NCBI RefSeq assembly: GCF_030817075.1
Contig: NZ_JAUSYU010000001.1
Coordinates: 2,294,001-2,358,000, forward strand
Origin: Arthrobacter sp. V1I9
GTDB lineage: Bacteria > Actinomycetota > Actinomycetes > Actinomycetales > Micrococcaceae
Direction of reading: 5' to 3'
Length of the DNA stretch: 64,000 nt
A program made the translations under genes and the position numbers. This document shows, piece after piece, positions 47,045 to 59,059 of the stretch. Within the stretch, counting starts at the first letter, position 1. Each line of letters opens with the position of its first letter. Below the pieces are notes generated by a model. It saw only the letters and a program-made list of their open reading frames with translations. It was not told the DNA's origin and made no database searches.

Positions 47045-47722
47045 CTAACCCAACCGGCCAAGCGCTAAGGCAGCAACGAGCGACGCCGGCAGCCCCGTCG
47101 CGGCAGGCGGCAGGTCCGTCAGCCCCGGCCTGTCCAGGACGGCCACTTCCCGAGGATCCGTCCGCAGTCCATCGCCGGTCATCTTGAGCCAGGCTTCCTT
47201 GCGGGTCCACAGCCGCGCCCGCTCGCGGAGCAGGGCTGCTCCCTCCAGGCCGGCCACGGCGTGCTTTTCAGCGTCCGCCAGGGCCACGTCGTCAAAGTCA
47301 TCGAAGCCAAGCCGTTCGGGATCTTCGACGTCGGTTCCCAACCGCTCCCCCGCCAGCGGCGATGTGAGGCCCGCCAGCAGAACCCAACGTCCAGCCCTGG
47401 CCATGCTCAGGAGCAGGGGCAGCGGCTGGCCGTGGTGCGTGAAGCCCGGTCGGCCATGGGACAGGTCAGGTCCGGAACCGCATTCTGGACAGGAGTATGC
47501 CGCCTGCAACTGCGCGGCGGGGAGGTCGAGGAGTTGGGCCGCAAAGCGGCGGAGTGCTGCCCTGCCGGCGAGGAAGCGCGCGGCTGCGCCAGGCTCCATC
47601 GCTGCTGCCCGGAGCGCCTCCGCCGGCGAGGGAACCAGCCCACCGGCAGGACTGTAGCCAGCCTGCGGGCAGGGAATATCGGGAGAGATATCCACTGCCC
47701 GCAGGAACAGCCTTGGGTCCAT
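47045..47722 (-). CDS. Sfp-type 4'-phosphopantetheinyl transferase
   Basis: Protein of 225 residues that transfers phosphopantetheine from CoA to carrier domains. Visible motifs: LGTDVED at about 127-133 (Mg-binding acidic pair) and LWTRKEAWLKMTGDGL at about 170, matching W-x-x-KEA-x-x-K. An N-terminal Arg-rich segment ARFLAGRAALRRFAAQLL is where the CoA phosphate binds. It is convergent with the M1 gene (15 bases) and downstream of pheT. It is the obvious activator of the carrier domain in the neighbouring NRPS, which needs such an enzyme to work. Confidence 0.88.
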   Translation of the reverse strand: MDPRLFLRAVDISPDIPCPQAGYSPAGGLVPSPAEALRAAAMEPGAAARFLAGRAALRRFAAQLLDLPAAQLQAAYSCPECGSGPDLSHGRPGFTHHGQPLPLLLSMARAGRWVLLAGLTSPLAGERLGTDVEDPERLGFDDFDDVALADAEKHAVAGLEGAALLRERARLWTRKEAWLKMTGDGLRTDPREVAVLDRPGLTDLPPAATGLPASLVAALALGRLG

Positions 47723-47739
47723 GGGAGTGCGCTTCAGGC

Positions 47740-50283
<2,544 letters not shown>

Positions 50284-50285
50284 TG

Positions 50286-51347
<1,062 letters not shown>

Positions 51348-51427
51348 CTACTGTTCTTAGCTACGAGTCGTGGCTGCCGGTGAACAGGGCAGTCTGCACG
51401 GTTTCCCGGCGGCGCGTCCGTCACTGG

Positions 51428-51449
51428 CAGGTCATGGATGAATGACCTG
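51428..51449 (-). other. Perfect 8-bp hairpin in the pheS leader
   Basis: CAGGTCAT and ATGACCTG flank a 6-base loop, 80 bases upstream of pheS. The centre of a likely leader RNA or an operator; no T-run follows. Confidence 0.35.
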
Positions 51450-51556
51450 AATTCTCGTGGAAATATCAGCTCATTCAATGACCAGGTCAGGGCATACCGG
51501 AAATTCCGGCGGCCACTGCCTCCAGTCTAATTGAACCCCCCGGCTACCATGTCCTC

Positions 51557-52033
51557 ATGACACCACGGCCGGTTTCGGCATCCCGGCTGCCCCTGACTGT
51601 CCACCAGCGGCTGCGGCTTGCCGCCAACGTGGTCAACGGCAGCACCGTCCTGGGCCTCGCTGTGGCCGCCGCGGCACGGACGGAACTCAGCAGGGGCCCG
51701 CGGGGCCTGCTCATCGCCGCCGGGTACCGGTGGCGCCTGCCGTTCGCCGCCGCGTTCACGCTCGGGAACGTGGTCTTGTGCCGCTGCACTGCCGCTGAGC
51801 TGCTGGCCCGGCCGGCGCTGCTGGGACATGAGGAAAAGCACTGTTCCCAGTACGCGTGGTGCCTGGGTATTCCCTTCCTCCCGCTGTACTTGCTCGCCGC
51901 TGGCTGGTCCCTGATCCGCACCGGCAATCCGGGTACGGCCAATGTCTTCGAACGCCGCGCCGGGCTGGCAGCCGGCGGATACCCTGCGCCCTCAGGCCGC
52001 CGGCCTCGGCGCCCATCAGAAGTGGAGGCGTGA
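51557..52033 (+). CDS. Small membrane protein with HExxH motif
   Basis: Protein of 158 residues of unknown function. GHEEKHCSQYAWCLG at about 94-108 contains HEEKH, a zinc-type HExxH, followed by a hydrophobic segment (IPFLPLYLLAAGWSLI, about 109-124) and NVFERRAG, where a Glu could be the third ligand. The N-terminal half has alternating basic and Ala-rich stretches. The tail is Pro/Arg-rich. The layout recalls short actinobacterial membrane proteins near metallopeptidase folds, but no family is certain. It is divergent from pheS and three bases before the SIMPL gene. Confidence 0.7.
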   Translation: MTPRPVSASRLPLTVHQRLRLAANVVNGSTVLGLAVAAAARTELSRGPRGLLIAAGYRWRLPFAAAFTLGNVVLCRCTAAELLARPALLGHEEKHCSQYAWCLGIPFLPLYLLAAGWSLIRTGNPGTANVFERRAGLAAGGYPAPSGRRPRRPSEVEA

Positions 52034-52036
52034 CCC

Positions 52037-52792
52037 ATGGAAACGGAACCGAGGCACGATGACTCGAGTGGCGGCGTCGGGCCTGCCGGCTACCAGCACG
52101 CCGGCATCGGGTCCCCTGGCACTGGTTCCGGCGGCACCGGGGCCGCCGGAACTGGGGCCGCCGGAACTGTCAGCGTCACCGGGACGGGCTCGGCGGAAGC
52201 CGCTCCTGACCTGATGGTGGTGTCGATCGGCGTGGAGTGCCGGGCCGACTCCGTGGAGGCGGCTTACTCCCGGGCGGGCATGAGCTCCGAAGCCGTGACG
52301 TCGGCGTTCCGCCAGCGGGGCGTTGAGGGTACCGACATCCGCACCACAGGCCTCAACGTGCGGGCGGACCTCGTATGGAAGGAAGGTGAAGGACAGCGCG
52401 TCACCGGGTACGTTGCAGCCAGCACCCTTACCGTGAGGTTGCGGGCCCTGGGTTCCGCCTCGGCAGCAATTTCTGACGCCGTTGACGCGGGCGGCAACGA
52501 CGTACGGCTGAACGGCCTGGAACTGACCTTCAGCGACGATGCCGCGGTGCGGGCCCGCGCACGGGAGGCCGCATGGCATGACGCATTAACTACCGCACAG
52601 CAGTACGCCCAGCTTGCCTCGGCCCGTTTGGGACGCGTGCTTTCGGTAGCGGACCAGGCGCCGGTCCAGAGCCCGGTGCCCGTGGTCAGGATGCAGCGGG
52701 CTGCCGCCGTGGAAAGCCTTGCCGTTGAGGCCGGAGATGCCGCGGTGATGGCTGCCATCAGCGTGGTGTGGGAACTTCACGCCGGCGCTTAG
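52037..52792 (+). CDS. SIMPL-domain (DUF541) protein
   Basis: Protein of 251 residues. An N-terminal 45-residue Gly/Ala/Thr-rich linker precedes the SIMPL fold: VSVTGTGSAEAAPDLMVVSIGVE at about 44-66, then RTTGLNVRADLVW, and YVAASTLTVRLRALGS. Family members are periplasmic or surface proteins of unclear function, yet this one has no signal peptide or membrane helix, so it seems cytosolic unless the start is wrong. Three bases separate it from the HExxH gene; they form a two-gene unit. Confidence 0.85.
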   Translation: METEPRHDDSSGGVGPAGYQHAGIGSPGTGSGGTGAAGTGAAGTVSVTGTGSAEAAPDLMVVSIGVECRADSVEAAYSRAGMSSEAVTSAFRQRGVEGTDIRTTGLNVRADLVWKEGEGQRVTGYVAASTLTVRLRALGSASAAISDAVDAGGNDVRLNGLELTFSDDAAVRARAREAAWHDALTTAQQYAQLASARLGRVLSVADQAPVQSPVPVVRMQRAAAVESLAVEAGDAAVMAAISVVWELHAGA

Positions 52793-52836
52793 GCCAGCAG
52801 TCTCTTGCGGGTTCTGCTGCGCATGCTTGACTTAAG

Positions 52837-52854
52837 TTCGAACGTATATTCGAA
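52837..52854 (+). promoter_or_regulatory. lexA box: Probable LexA (SOS) box
   Basis: TTCGAACGTATATTCGAA is an imperfect-centre palindrome matching the actinobacterial LexA consensus TCGAAC-N4-GTTCGA at all but one position. It ends directly before the GGAGG of the radical SAM gene. Confidence 0.75.
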
Positions 52855-52862
52855 TGGAGGTC

Positions 52863-53975
52863 ATGAGATGGGATGCCCAAGCACTGCTGCCGCCGCCGGC
52901 AGAAACTGATGCGGCCGGCGCACCGCCTGCGCTGCTTCCCCTTGCCGGCCTGGTCAGGTCCGTGACCACACCTGATTTTGCCGGCATCACGTTCCATGAG
53001 GTCAACTCCAAGTCGGTGCTCAACAAAGTGCCTGCCGGTTCACGGATGCCTTTTGAGTGGACCATTAACCCGTACCGTGGCTGCAGCCACGCCTGTGTGT
53101 ACTGCTTCGCCAGGAAAACCCACACCTACCTTGACTTCGACGCCGGGCTGGATTTCGACAGCCAGGTGGTGGTGAAAGTCAACGCAGCCGAGGTCCTGCG
53201 GAAGGAGTTGGCCAGACCTTCCTGGAATCACCAGCAGGTGGCCCTGGGCACCAACACGGACCCCTACCAGCGCGCCGAGGGTCGCTACCGGCTTATGCCC
53301 GGGATCATCACCGCCCTGGCTGAGTCCGGCACTCCCCTGTCCATCCTCACCAAGGGAACGCTGCTGGCCAGGGACATTCCGCTGCTGAAGAGCGCGGCCA
53401 CCCAGGTGCCGGTGGGCCTGGGCATCTCCCTCGCCATGACAGACGAAGCCTTGGCCGAGGCCGTTGAGCCGGGCACGCCAGGGCCCCGGGCACGGCTGAA
53501 GCTTGTGTCCAGGCTTCGTGAGGCCGGCCTGCCCTGCGGCGTGATGGCCATGCCGATCCTCCCGTGGCTCTCGGACAGCGACGAAGCCCTGGACTCGCTC
53601 TTCGCGTCCCTCGCATCCGCCGGAGCCACGGGGGTAACTGCCGGTGCGCTGTACCTGAAGCCCGGAACCAGGGAGTGGTTCATGAAGTGGATCGCCGCAC
53701 ACCATCCCGGCCTCGCAGGCAGGTACCGGCGCCTCTACGGGACGGGCTCCTACGCCTCCAAGGAATACCGCACCTGGCTCGCCGCAAAAGTCCGCTACTT
53801 CAAGGCAAGGCATGGCTTTTCCCACTCGTCCGGCTTCAGCCACCGGGACCTCGACGATCCCCGCGGTGAGGAAGCGGAGTACCCGGCCGGCGTCATCCCG
53901 GCCATGGCGCCTTCGGGACCGTCGCCTTCAGCGAGTTCAGCTTCAGGCCCAGCGGGACAAGCCACGCTCTTTTAG
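52863..53975 (+). CDS. Rv2578c-type radical SAM protein
   Basis: Protein of 370 residues, spore photoproduct lyase-related radical SAM family. NPYRGCSHACVYCFARKTH (about 73-91) is the CxxxCxxC cluster site. ALGTNTDPYQRAEGRYRLMPGI and PLSILTKGTLLARD are nearly as in mycobacterial Rv2578c, as I remember it. I chose MRWDAQ at 52863, since homologues begin MRW; an in-frame ATG at 52854 overlaps the SOS box. DNA-damage control by LexA is strongly suggested by the box. The reaction is unknown. Its end overlaps the convergent MutT gene by four bases. Confidence 0.88.
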   Translation: MRWDAQALLPPPAETDAAGAPPALLPLAGLVRSVTTPDFAGITFHEVNSKSVLNKVPAGSRMPFEWTINPYRGCSHACVYCFARKTHTYLDFDAGLDFDSQVVVKVNAAEVLRKELARPSWNHQQVALGTNTDPYQRAEGRYRLMPGIITALAESGTPLSILTKGTLLARDIPLLKSAATQVPVGLGISLAMTDEALAEAVEPGTPGPRARLKLVSRLREAGLPCGVMAMPILPWLSDSDEALDSLFASLASAGATGVTAGALYLKPGTREWFMKWIAAHHPGLAGRYRRLYGTGSYASKEYRTWLAAKVRYFKARHGFSHSSGFSHRDLDDPRGEEAEYPAGVIPAMAPSGPSPSASSASGPAGQATLF

Positions 53976-54421
53976 GAGCGGGCTCCTCCTGCCGGTACAG
54001 CCAGGGCCGCCAACAGAGCCCGGACGATGGGGAAATCGGCTGGAATCCACGGCAGGCCAAGGACCTCATCGTGGTTTTCCAGTGATACCCACCGCAGTTC
54101 ATCGTGGTCCTCGAGGGGCTGCGGTTCACCCTGGGCGACTTCCGCGAACCATACCCGCATGCTGGCCCGGTCATTCAATGGCCAGCCACTGGGGGCTTCC
54201 GCCGGCAGCTCCGCACCCAGCCGAACACTGATTCCCAGTTCCTCGGTAAGCTCGCGGCAGAGCGCCGCCTCCGGCTCCTCGTCCGGTTCCACCTTGCCGC
54301 CCGGGAACTCCCAGAGACCGGCCAGCTTTTCCGGCGCACTGCGGCGGGCCACGAGGAGCATGGAAGGTTCCTCGAGGCGGTCAACTACGGCTCCGCCCAC
54401 CACCTGTATCAGTCCAGTCAC
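53972..54421 (-). CDS. NUDIX hydrolase, MutT-like nucleoside triphosphate pyrophosphohydrolase
   Basis: Protein of 149 residues. LWEFPGGKVEPDEEPEAA and LCRELTEELGI make the full NUDIX box at about 37-59, preceded by LLVARRSAPEKLAG as in MutT/NudG. Likely clears oxidised or modified dNTPs. It is convergent with the LexA-box gene, and starts with GTG. Third NUDIX protein in the window. Confidence 0.85.
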   Translation of the reverse strand: MTGLIQVVGGAVVDRLEEPSMLLVARRSAPEKLAGLWEFPGGKVEPDEEPEAALCRELTEELGISVRLGAELPAEAPSGWPLNDRASMRVWFAEVAQGEPQPLEDHDELRWVSLENHDEVLGLPWIPADFPIVRALLAALAVPAGGARS

Positions 54422-54585
54422 CGCCCCATTCTATGGGGGACAATAGAAGGACCCGGGCACTCTTTCTTCGTCGCGGGAATACCTGCGTCCCGCCTGGGGT
54501 TTTCCCCGGGGTCCAGGCCTAATCCAGCTCCATTGCCGCGGCTGCAGCCCTACCTTGTACTTCCAGCACTTCGAAAAGCAGGCAC

Positions 54586-55794
54586 ATGAGCAGCGTCCTA
54601 CAGTCGCCCACGGCAAAAAGCACTTCCGCCCCCAATATCGCCATGGCCATCCTCGCCCTCGCCATGGGCGGGGTGGGTATTGGGGTCACCGAATTCACCA
54701 TGATGGGCCTGCTCAAGGAAGTGGAGCAGGGCCTTCGGATCAGCACACCCGAAGCCGGGCACCTCATTTCCGCCTACGCGCTGGGAGTGGTGGTCGGCGC
54801 ACCGCTGCTTGCCGCCGTCGGCGCCAAGCTTCCGCGCAAGAATCTGGCGCTCGGCCTCATGCTGTTCTTTACCGTCGCCAACCTCACGTCTTTCCTGGCC
54901 CCCGACTACGGATCGATGCTGCTTTCGCGGTTTGCGGCCGGGCTGCCGCACGGCGCGTTCTTTGGCGTTGCAGCGGTCATCGCCGCCTCGCTCGTGCCGC
55001 CCACCCGCCGCGGCTGGGCTATCTCCATGGTGATGGCGGGGCTCAGCATTTCGAACGTTGTCGGCGTACCGGCGGCAACCTGGGTGGGACAAACCTACGG
55101 CTGGCGGCTGCTCTTTATCCTTGTGGGCTTCCTCGGAGTCCTGACCCTGGTGTTGATTTGGCGCTTTGTTCCCTTCCAGGAGGCCCATCCTGACGCGAGC
55201 ATCCGCCGCGAGCTCGGGGCGCTGAAACGGCTCCAGGTGTGGCTTGCCATCCTGATCGGCATCGTGGGCTTCGGCGGCTTCTTTGCGACGTACACGTACA
55301 TCTCCCACACGATGACGCATGTGGCCGGCCTCCCGTCCTCGCTGATTCCACTGGTGGTTGCGCTCTACGGCCTGGGCATGGTGGCCGGCAACGTGGTGGG
55401 CGGCAGGATCGCTGACAAGTCCGTTATGGGCACCCTGTACACGGTGCTGCCTGCCATCGCAGTAGCCCTGGTGGTGTACGCCATCGCCGCTCACTGGCCG
55501 TGGTCGGCGCTGGCGATGGTCTTTGTGGTGGGCGCCGCCGGGTCCATGCTCGTACCGGCGCTGCAGACCCGCCTCCTGGACGCCTCCCCTGACGCGCCGT
55601 CCCTGGCGTCATCCCTGAACCACGCCGCCCTGAACGTGGCCAACGCCTTGGGGGCTTTCCTCGGCGGCCTGGTCATCGCCTGGGGATGGGGTTATGTTGC
55701 CCCCGCCCTGGTGGGCGCCTGTCTTGCCGTCCTGGGACTCGGCGTTGCAATAGCCAGCGGACTGCTGGAACGCAAAAAGCCGCTGACCGCCTGA
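54586..55794 (+). CDS. MFS transporter, arabinose efflux/drug export (DHA1) type
   Basis: Inner-membrane secondary transporter of 402 residues with about 12 hydrophobic segments. The start is KSTSAPNIAMAILALAMGGVGIGVTEF, and the motif after TM2 is AAVGAKLPRKNLALGLMLFF, in the place of the MFS signature; PPTRRGWAISMVMAGLS follows TM4. Substrate unknown; most relatives export sugars or drugs. A strong stem covers its stop codon. Confidence 0.85.
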   Translation: MSSVLQSPTAKSTSAPNIAMAILALAMGGVGIGVTEFTMMGLLKEVEQGLRISTPEAGHLISAYALGVVVGAPLLAAVGAKLPRKNLALGLMLFFTVANLTSFLAPDYGSMLLSRFAAGLPHGAFFGVAAVIAASLVPPTRRGWAISMVMAGLSISNVVGVPAATWVGQTYGWRLLFILVGFLGVLTLVLIWRFVPFQEAHPDASIRRELGALKRLQVWLAILIGIVGFGGFFATYTYISHTMTHVAGLPSSLIPLVVALYGLGMVAGNVVGGRIADKSVMGTLYTVLPAIAVALVVYAIAAHWPWSALAMVFVVGAAGSMLVPALQTRLLDASPDAPSLASSLNHAALNVANALGAFLGGLVIAWGWGYVAPALVGACLAVLGLGVAIASGLLERKKPLTA

Positions 55795-55821
55795 TCCCTG
55801 TTCGGGGAGGGCGGCCAGCGG
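55780..55821 (+). terminator. Terminator overlapping the MFS stop codon
   Basis: CCGCTG-a-CCGCC pairs with GGGCGG-c-CAGCGG, and TCCC with GGGGA inside, around a TGTTC loop. The stop codon lies in the stem. Confidence 0.55.
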
Positions 55822-55874
55822 CTTCCTGGCTTACGGTCATCCCACAACTGCCTTCAGGGCAGCGTGTGATCCTG

Positions 55875-56786
55875 CTATGCCGTCAGGGCGGCCGGCAGGT
55901 GCTGGCAACGGGCACTCGCGTAAAGGCAGACAGTAGCTGCCGTGCCCAGGTTGAGGCTTTCGGCAGCACCGTAGACCGGCACCGCCACCCGGTGGTCTGC
56001 CAGGTCAAGCTCCGCCGGGGACAGCCCCTGCGCTTCGTTGCCAAACAGCCAGGCCGTCGGATTCTCCAGATCGTACTCCGATGGAGTTCCGTGACCCGTG
56101 AGGCGGCGCCGGGCGTTCTCGTCCTGCAACGCATCAAGGTTGAGGGAGCCGTATCCGTCCGCTGCCAGGATGCCAATCCCCCGGGCACGGCATGCCGCCG
56201 CGACATCGTCGACGTCGGCCCCCAGCACCACGGGGAGGTGGAACAGGGATCCCGCGGTGGAACGTACTGCTTTGGGGTTGTAGATGTCAACGCTGGAGCC
56301 GGTGAGGACCACCGCGTCTGCTCCGGCGGAATCCGCCGCGCGCAGTACCGTTCCGGCGTTGCCGGGATCGCGGACCTGGCACAAAACGGCGATGAGACGG
56401 GGACCGGCGTCGAGCACTTCTTCCAGCGTGACGTCCAGGAACCGGCAGACCGCAATGATGCCTTGGGGGTTGACGGTATCGGCCATGGCGGCCAGGACCT
56501 CGTCGGTGGCAAGCCGGGCGTTCGTTCCTTCGGACAGCTCCTCGAATTCGGGAAACCGGTCAAGGCAGGCAGCGCTTGCGAACACTTCGGTGACCAGGCC
56601 GGGGACTCCGTCAGCAACGCGCTGCTGGTGGAGCTTCAACGCTTCGCGAACCGCCTGGGGTCCCTCAGCCAGGAACTGCCCGCGCTTTAAACGGGCCGGG
56701 CGCCCGGCAAGTTTCGCCACATCCCTCACCCGATCTGCTCGGGGGTTGGAGAGTGGAAAATCCTGCGGGCGCCCGGTGTCGTTCAT
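55875..56786 (-). CDS. SPOUT (TrmH/SpoU) family RNA 2'-O-methyltransferase
   Basis: Protein of about 303 residues. An N-terminal L30e-like substrate-binding domain (FLAEGPQAVREALKLH) precedes the SpoU core with CQVRDPGNAGTVLRAADSAG (motif 1), LFGNEAQGLSPAELDLAD (motif 2) and VPVYGAAESLNLGTAATVCLY (motif 3). Typical of the 23S rRNA methyltransferases found next to rplT in actinobacteria. The start at 56786 (MNDTG) is preferred; a GTG at 56813 would add nine residues. It follows rplT by 66 bases in the same direction. Confidence 0.88.
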   Translation of the reverse strand: MNDTGRPQDFPLSNPRADRVRDVAKLAGRPARLKRGQFLAEGPQAVREALKLHQQRVADGVPGLVTEVFASAACLDRFPEFEELSEGTNARLATDEVLAAMADTVNPQGIIAVCRFLDVTLEEVLDAGPRLIAVLCQVRDPGNAGTVLRAADSAGADAVVLTGSSVDIYNPKAVRSTAGSLFHLPVVLGADVDDVAAACRARGIGILAADGYGSLNLDALQDENARRRLTGHGTPSEYDLENPTAWLFGNEAQGLSPAELDLADHRVAVPVYGAAESLNLGTAATVCLYASARCQHLPAALTA

Positions 56787-56852
56787 ATAGGAAACTTTAG
56801 TGGCTAGGGCCACGGGTTCCTGAACTGCCCCTAGCGGGGGAACCGACAGTTG

Positions 56853-57239
56853 CTACGCAACAACCTTCTTGGCGGAGGTGTCGGCAGGCAGCGAGTCCTT
56901 GGCAACCTGGACCAGCGCAGCGAAGGCGTTGGCGTCGGAGACGGCCAGTTCGGCCAGCATGCGGCGGTCAACCTCAACCTCAGCGGCCTTCAGGCCCTGG
57001 ATGAGACGGTTGTAGGTGAGGCCATTGGCGCGGGAAGCAGCGTTGATGCGCTGGATCCACAGGCGGCGGAAGTCGCCCTTCTTCTTCTTGCGGTCGCCGT
57101 AGCTGTACACAAACGAGTGCAGCAGCTGCTCTTTTGCCTTGCGGTACAGGCGTGAACGCTGTCCACGGTAGCCCTTTGCGCGTTCAAGGATAACCCGGCG
57201 CTTCTTGTGGGCGTTGACCGCCCTCTTCACACGTGCCAC
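56853..57239 (-). CDS. rplT: 50S ribosomal protein L20
   Basis: Basic protein of 128 residues, starting [20 protein letters not shown] and including [20 protein letters not shown], the L20 core that binds 23S helix 40-41. It is the last of infC-rpmI-rplT. The C-terminal residues beyond ADNAFAALV are species-specific. In other bacteria L20 represses its own operon by binding the leader; whether this occurs here is unknown. Confidence 0.98.
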   Translation of the reverse strand: MARVKRAVNAHKKRRVILERAKGYRGQRSRLYRKAKEQLLHSFVYSYGDRKKKKGDFRRLWIQRINAASRANGLTYNRLIQGLKAAEVEVDRRMLAELAVSDANAFAALVQVAKDSLPADTSAKKVVA

Positions 57240-57358
57240 GTGCGTACTCCTTCGAAAATTCTGCTCCCAAGCATCTACTGCCGGGATTCCCGGCGGCCTG
57301 AGAAGGCTTTTTGGTAGGTGACTTACACCAGGTGGTGGTCAGTCAAAAAACTTGGAAA

Positions 57359-57553
57359 CTAGATGCCGAGCATCTTCCGGATGACCTTGGCGTCGCCCTT
57401 GAAGACGATCTTGTCGCCGGCGAGGCGGCGGGTCAGCCTGGAGGACTTGTGCTCGAGGTAGTGGCGGCGGTTTGCCTGCTGGCGGCGCAGCTTGCCGCTG
57501 CCGGTCAGCTTGAAGCGCTTCTTAGCACCACTGTGGGTTTTCATCTTCGGCAT
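57359..57553 (-). CDS. rpmI: 50S ribosomal protein L35
   Basis: 64 residues, [20 protein letters not shown] at the start and [14 protein letters not shown] at the end, both diagnostic of L35. The ATG at 57553 is 115 bases after infC. An open frame extends further upstream but is shadow sequence of infC. Confidence 0.98.
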   Translation of the reverse strand: MPKMKTHSGAKKRFKLTGSGKLRRQQANRRHYLEHKSSRLTRRLAGDKIVFKGDAKVIRKMLGI

Positions 57554-57668
57554 GGGAACCGATCTCCTTACGTGTCCGCAGGCTGGGCCTGCAGTTTTAT
57601 CGCGCAGCTGCCCTAGGGGCGGCGTGCTGGTTGCTAACTGCCGGAGGGCGACCTCCGGCAGCTGTGGA

Positions 57669-58712
57669 CTAAGTGGTCTTCTTGCCAGCCGGCTTCGGCA
57701 CTGCCTTGGGAGCAGGCCGTGCGGCGGGCTTTGGTGCAGCCGGCCTGGCCACCGGCTTCGGCGGAGCAGGAACTGCTGCAGGCTTCGGCGCCGCAGCTGC
57801 GGGCTTGGCAGCTTCGGGCTTCTCCGCAGCCGGCTTGGGTGCCGGTGCAGCAGCCTTGGGTGCCGGTGCAGCAGCCTTCGGCGCGGGAGCCTTAGGAGAT
57901 TCCTGCTTGGGGGCTTCCTGTTGAGGAACCTCCTGCTTGGGGGCTTCCTGGACCGTCTTCTCCGCAGGCGCAACAGTTGCGGCAGGTTCGACGGCGGGAG
58001 CCGCCTCCTGCACGGGAGCAACAGCTACTGCTTCCGGTTCCGTCGAGACCGTGAATCCCTCGGGAAGCAGGTCCGCGAGGGACTGCGTCAGCGGGGCCTG
58101 GTCGTCGCCGGAGACGTCGATGCGGCCGGAAGCCTTGGCTTCGTTCTGCGCTATGGATTCAGCCCGCTGCGTGGCGCGCCGTGCTTCAGCCTTGGCTTCC
58201 GCCTTGTTCTTCAGCGGTCCAACCACCATGACCATGTTGCGGCCATCGATGCGGGGGCTGGATTCAACCACGCCAACTTCAGCGACGTCGTCGGCAAACC
58301 GCTGCAGCAGCCGGATACCCATTTCCGGACGCTGCTGTTCGCGGCCGCGGAACTGGATCATGGCCTTGACCTTGTCCCCGGCGCCGAGGAAGCGCAGTGC
58401 ATGCCCGCGCTTGGTCTCGTAGTCGTGGGTGTCGATCTTCAGGCGGAAGCGGATTTCCTTCAGAACGGTGTTCGTCTGGTTCTTCCGTGCTTCACGTGCC
58501 TTGACCGCGGCCTCGTACTTGTACTTGCCGAAGTCCATCAGCTTGCACACCGGAGGCTTCGCCTGAGGTGCAACTTCAACGAGATCAAGGTCGGACTCGG
58601 CGGCCAGGCGCAGGGCATCCTCAATACGGACGATTCCTACCTGTTCACCTGCAGGGCCGACCAGCCGCACCTCGGGGACGCGGATACGCTCATTGATTCT
58701 TGGCTCGCTAAT
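57669..58712 (-). CDS. infC: Translation initiation factor IF-3 with AUU start and long C-terminal extension
   Basis: Binds the 30S subunit and checks initiator tRNA and start codon. The start is ATT at 58712 ([18 protein letters not shown]), seven bases after AGGAG; no ATG/GTG lies where the conserved protein begins. A non-canonical start is the known basis of IF-3 autocontrol. Residues 1-75 are the N-domain and 78-170 the C-domain ([19 protein letters not shown]). The last 165 residues are Ala/Pro/Lys/Gln-rich repeats (PKAAAPAPK units), twice the size of the usual protein of about 180. It leads rpmI and rplT. Confidence 0.95.
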   Translation of the reverse strand: MSEPRINERIRVPEVRLVGPAGEQVGIVRIEDALRLAAESDLDLVEVAPQAKPPVCKLMDFGKYKYEAAVKAREARKNQTNTVLKEIRFRLKIDTHDYETKRGHALRFLGAGDKVKAMIQFRGREQQRPEMGIRLLQRFADDVAEVGVVESSPRIDGRNMVMVVGPLKNKAEAKAEARRATQRAESIAQNEAKASGRIDVSGDDQAPLTQSLADLLPEGFTVSTEPEAVAVAPVQEAAPAVEPAATVAPAEKTVQEAPKQEVPQQEAPKQESPKAPAPKAAAPAPKAAAPAPKPAAEKPEAAKPAAAAPKPAAVPAPPKPVARPAAPKPAARPAPKAVPKPAGKKTT

Positions 58713-59059
58713 GTTAAAGCTCCTGTGTTGTTGTGGGATCCCGGCAAATAGAGAAGGCCCCCAATTGCCGGAGCAATCGAAGGCCTCGAAGATTGGCTGT
58801 GCGGATCCCACTGACGGGACTGCACGGGTGGTTCCAGCTCATGCCGGTTCCAGTGCCAACCAGTACCCGGCAACCTTGCGTTCCATAATCCTAAGGAACA
58901 GCGGCTGACGCGGGTGGGAGAGAACTCCGCTTGCAAACTACATGCCATCTTACAGAAAAAATTCCCGTCAACGCAGTGAGGCGCCGGTGGGAACCTTGAT
59001 CGTTCGGGAACAATCTCTGAAATAACGACATCCAGTCGGTCTGTGTCAAGCTTACCAGT
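58713..59059. other. infC leader and shared divergent control region
   Basis: 347 bases without a gene between infC and the DUF1844 gene. It holds the structured infC leader (58733-58811), a GTTCC...GGAAC inverted repeat near 58880-58900 over a TAGGAT -10-like element on the minus strand, and A/T-rich sequence near 58950-59055 for the divergent promoter. Confidence 0.55.
58733..58811 (-). promoter_or_regulatory. Structured leader RNA of infC
   Basis: GTGGGATCC (transcript 5' arm, 58811-58803) and GGATCCCAC (58741-58733) are exact complements. They close a domain with an inner hairpin, GGCC...TTGC-tccg-GCAA...GGCC (58785-58756). It ends 20 bases before the ATT start. Likely an autoregulatory or attenuation element. 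Confidence 0.6.
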
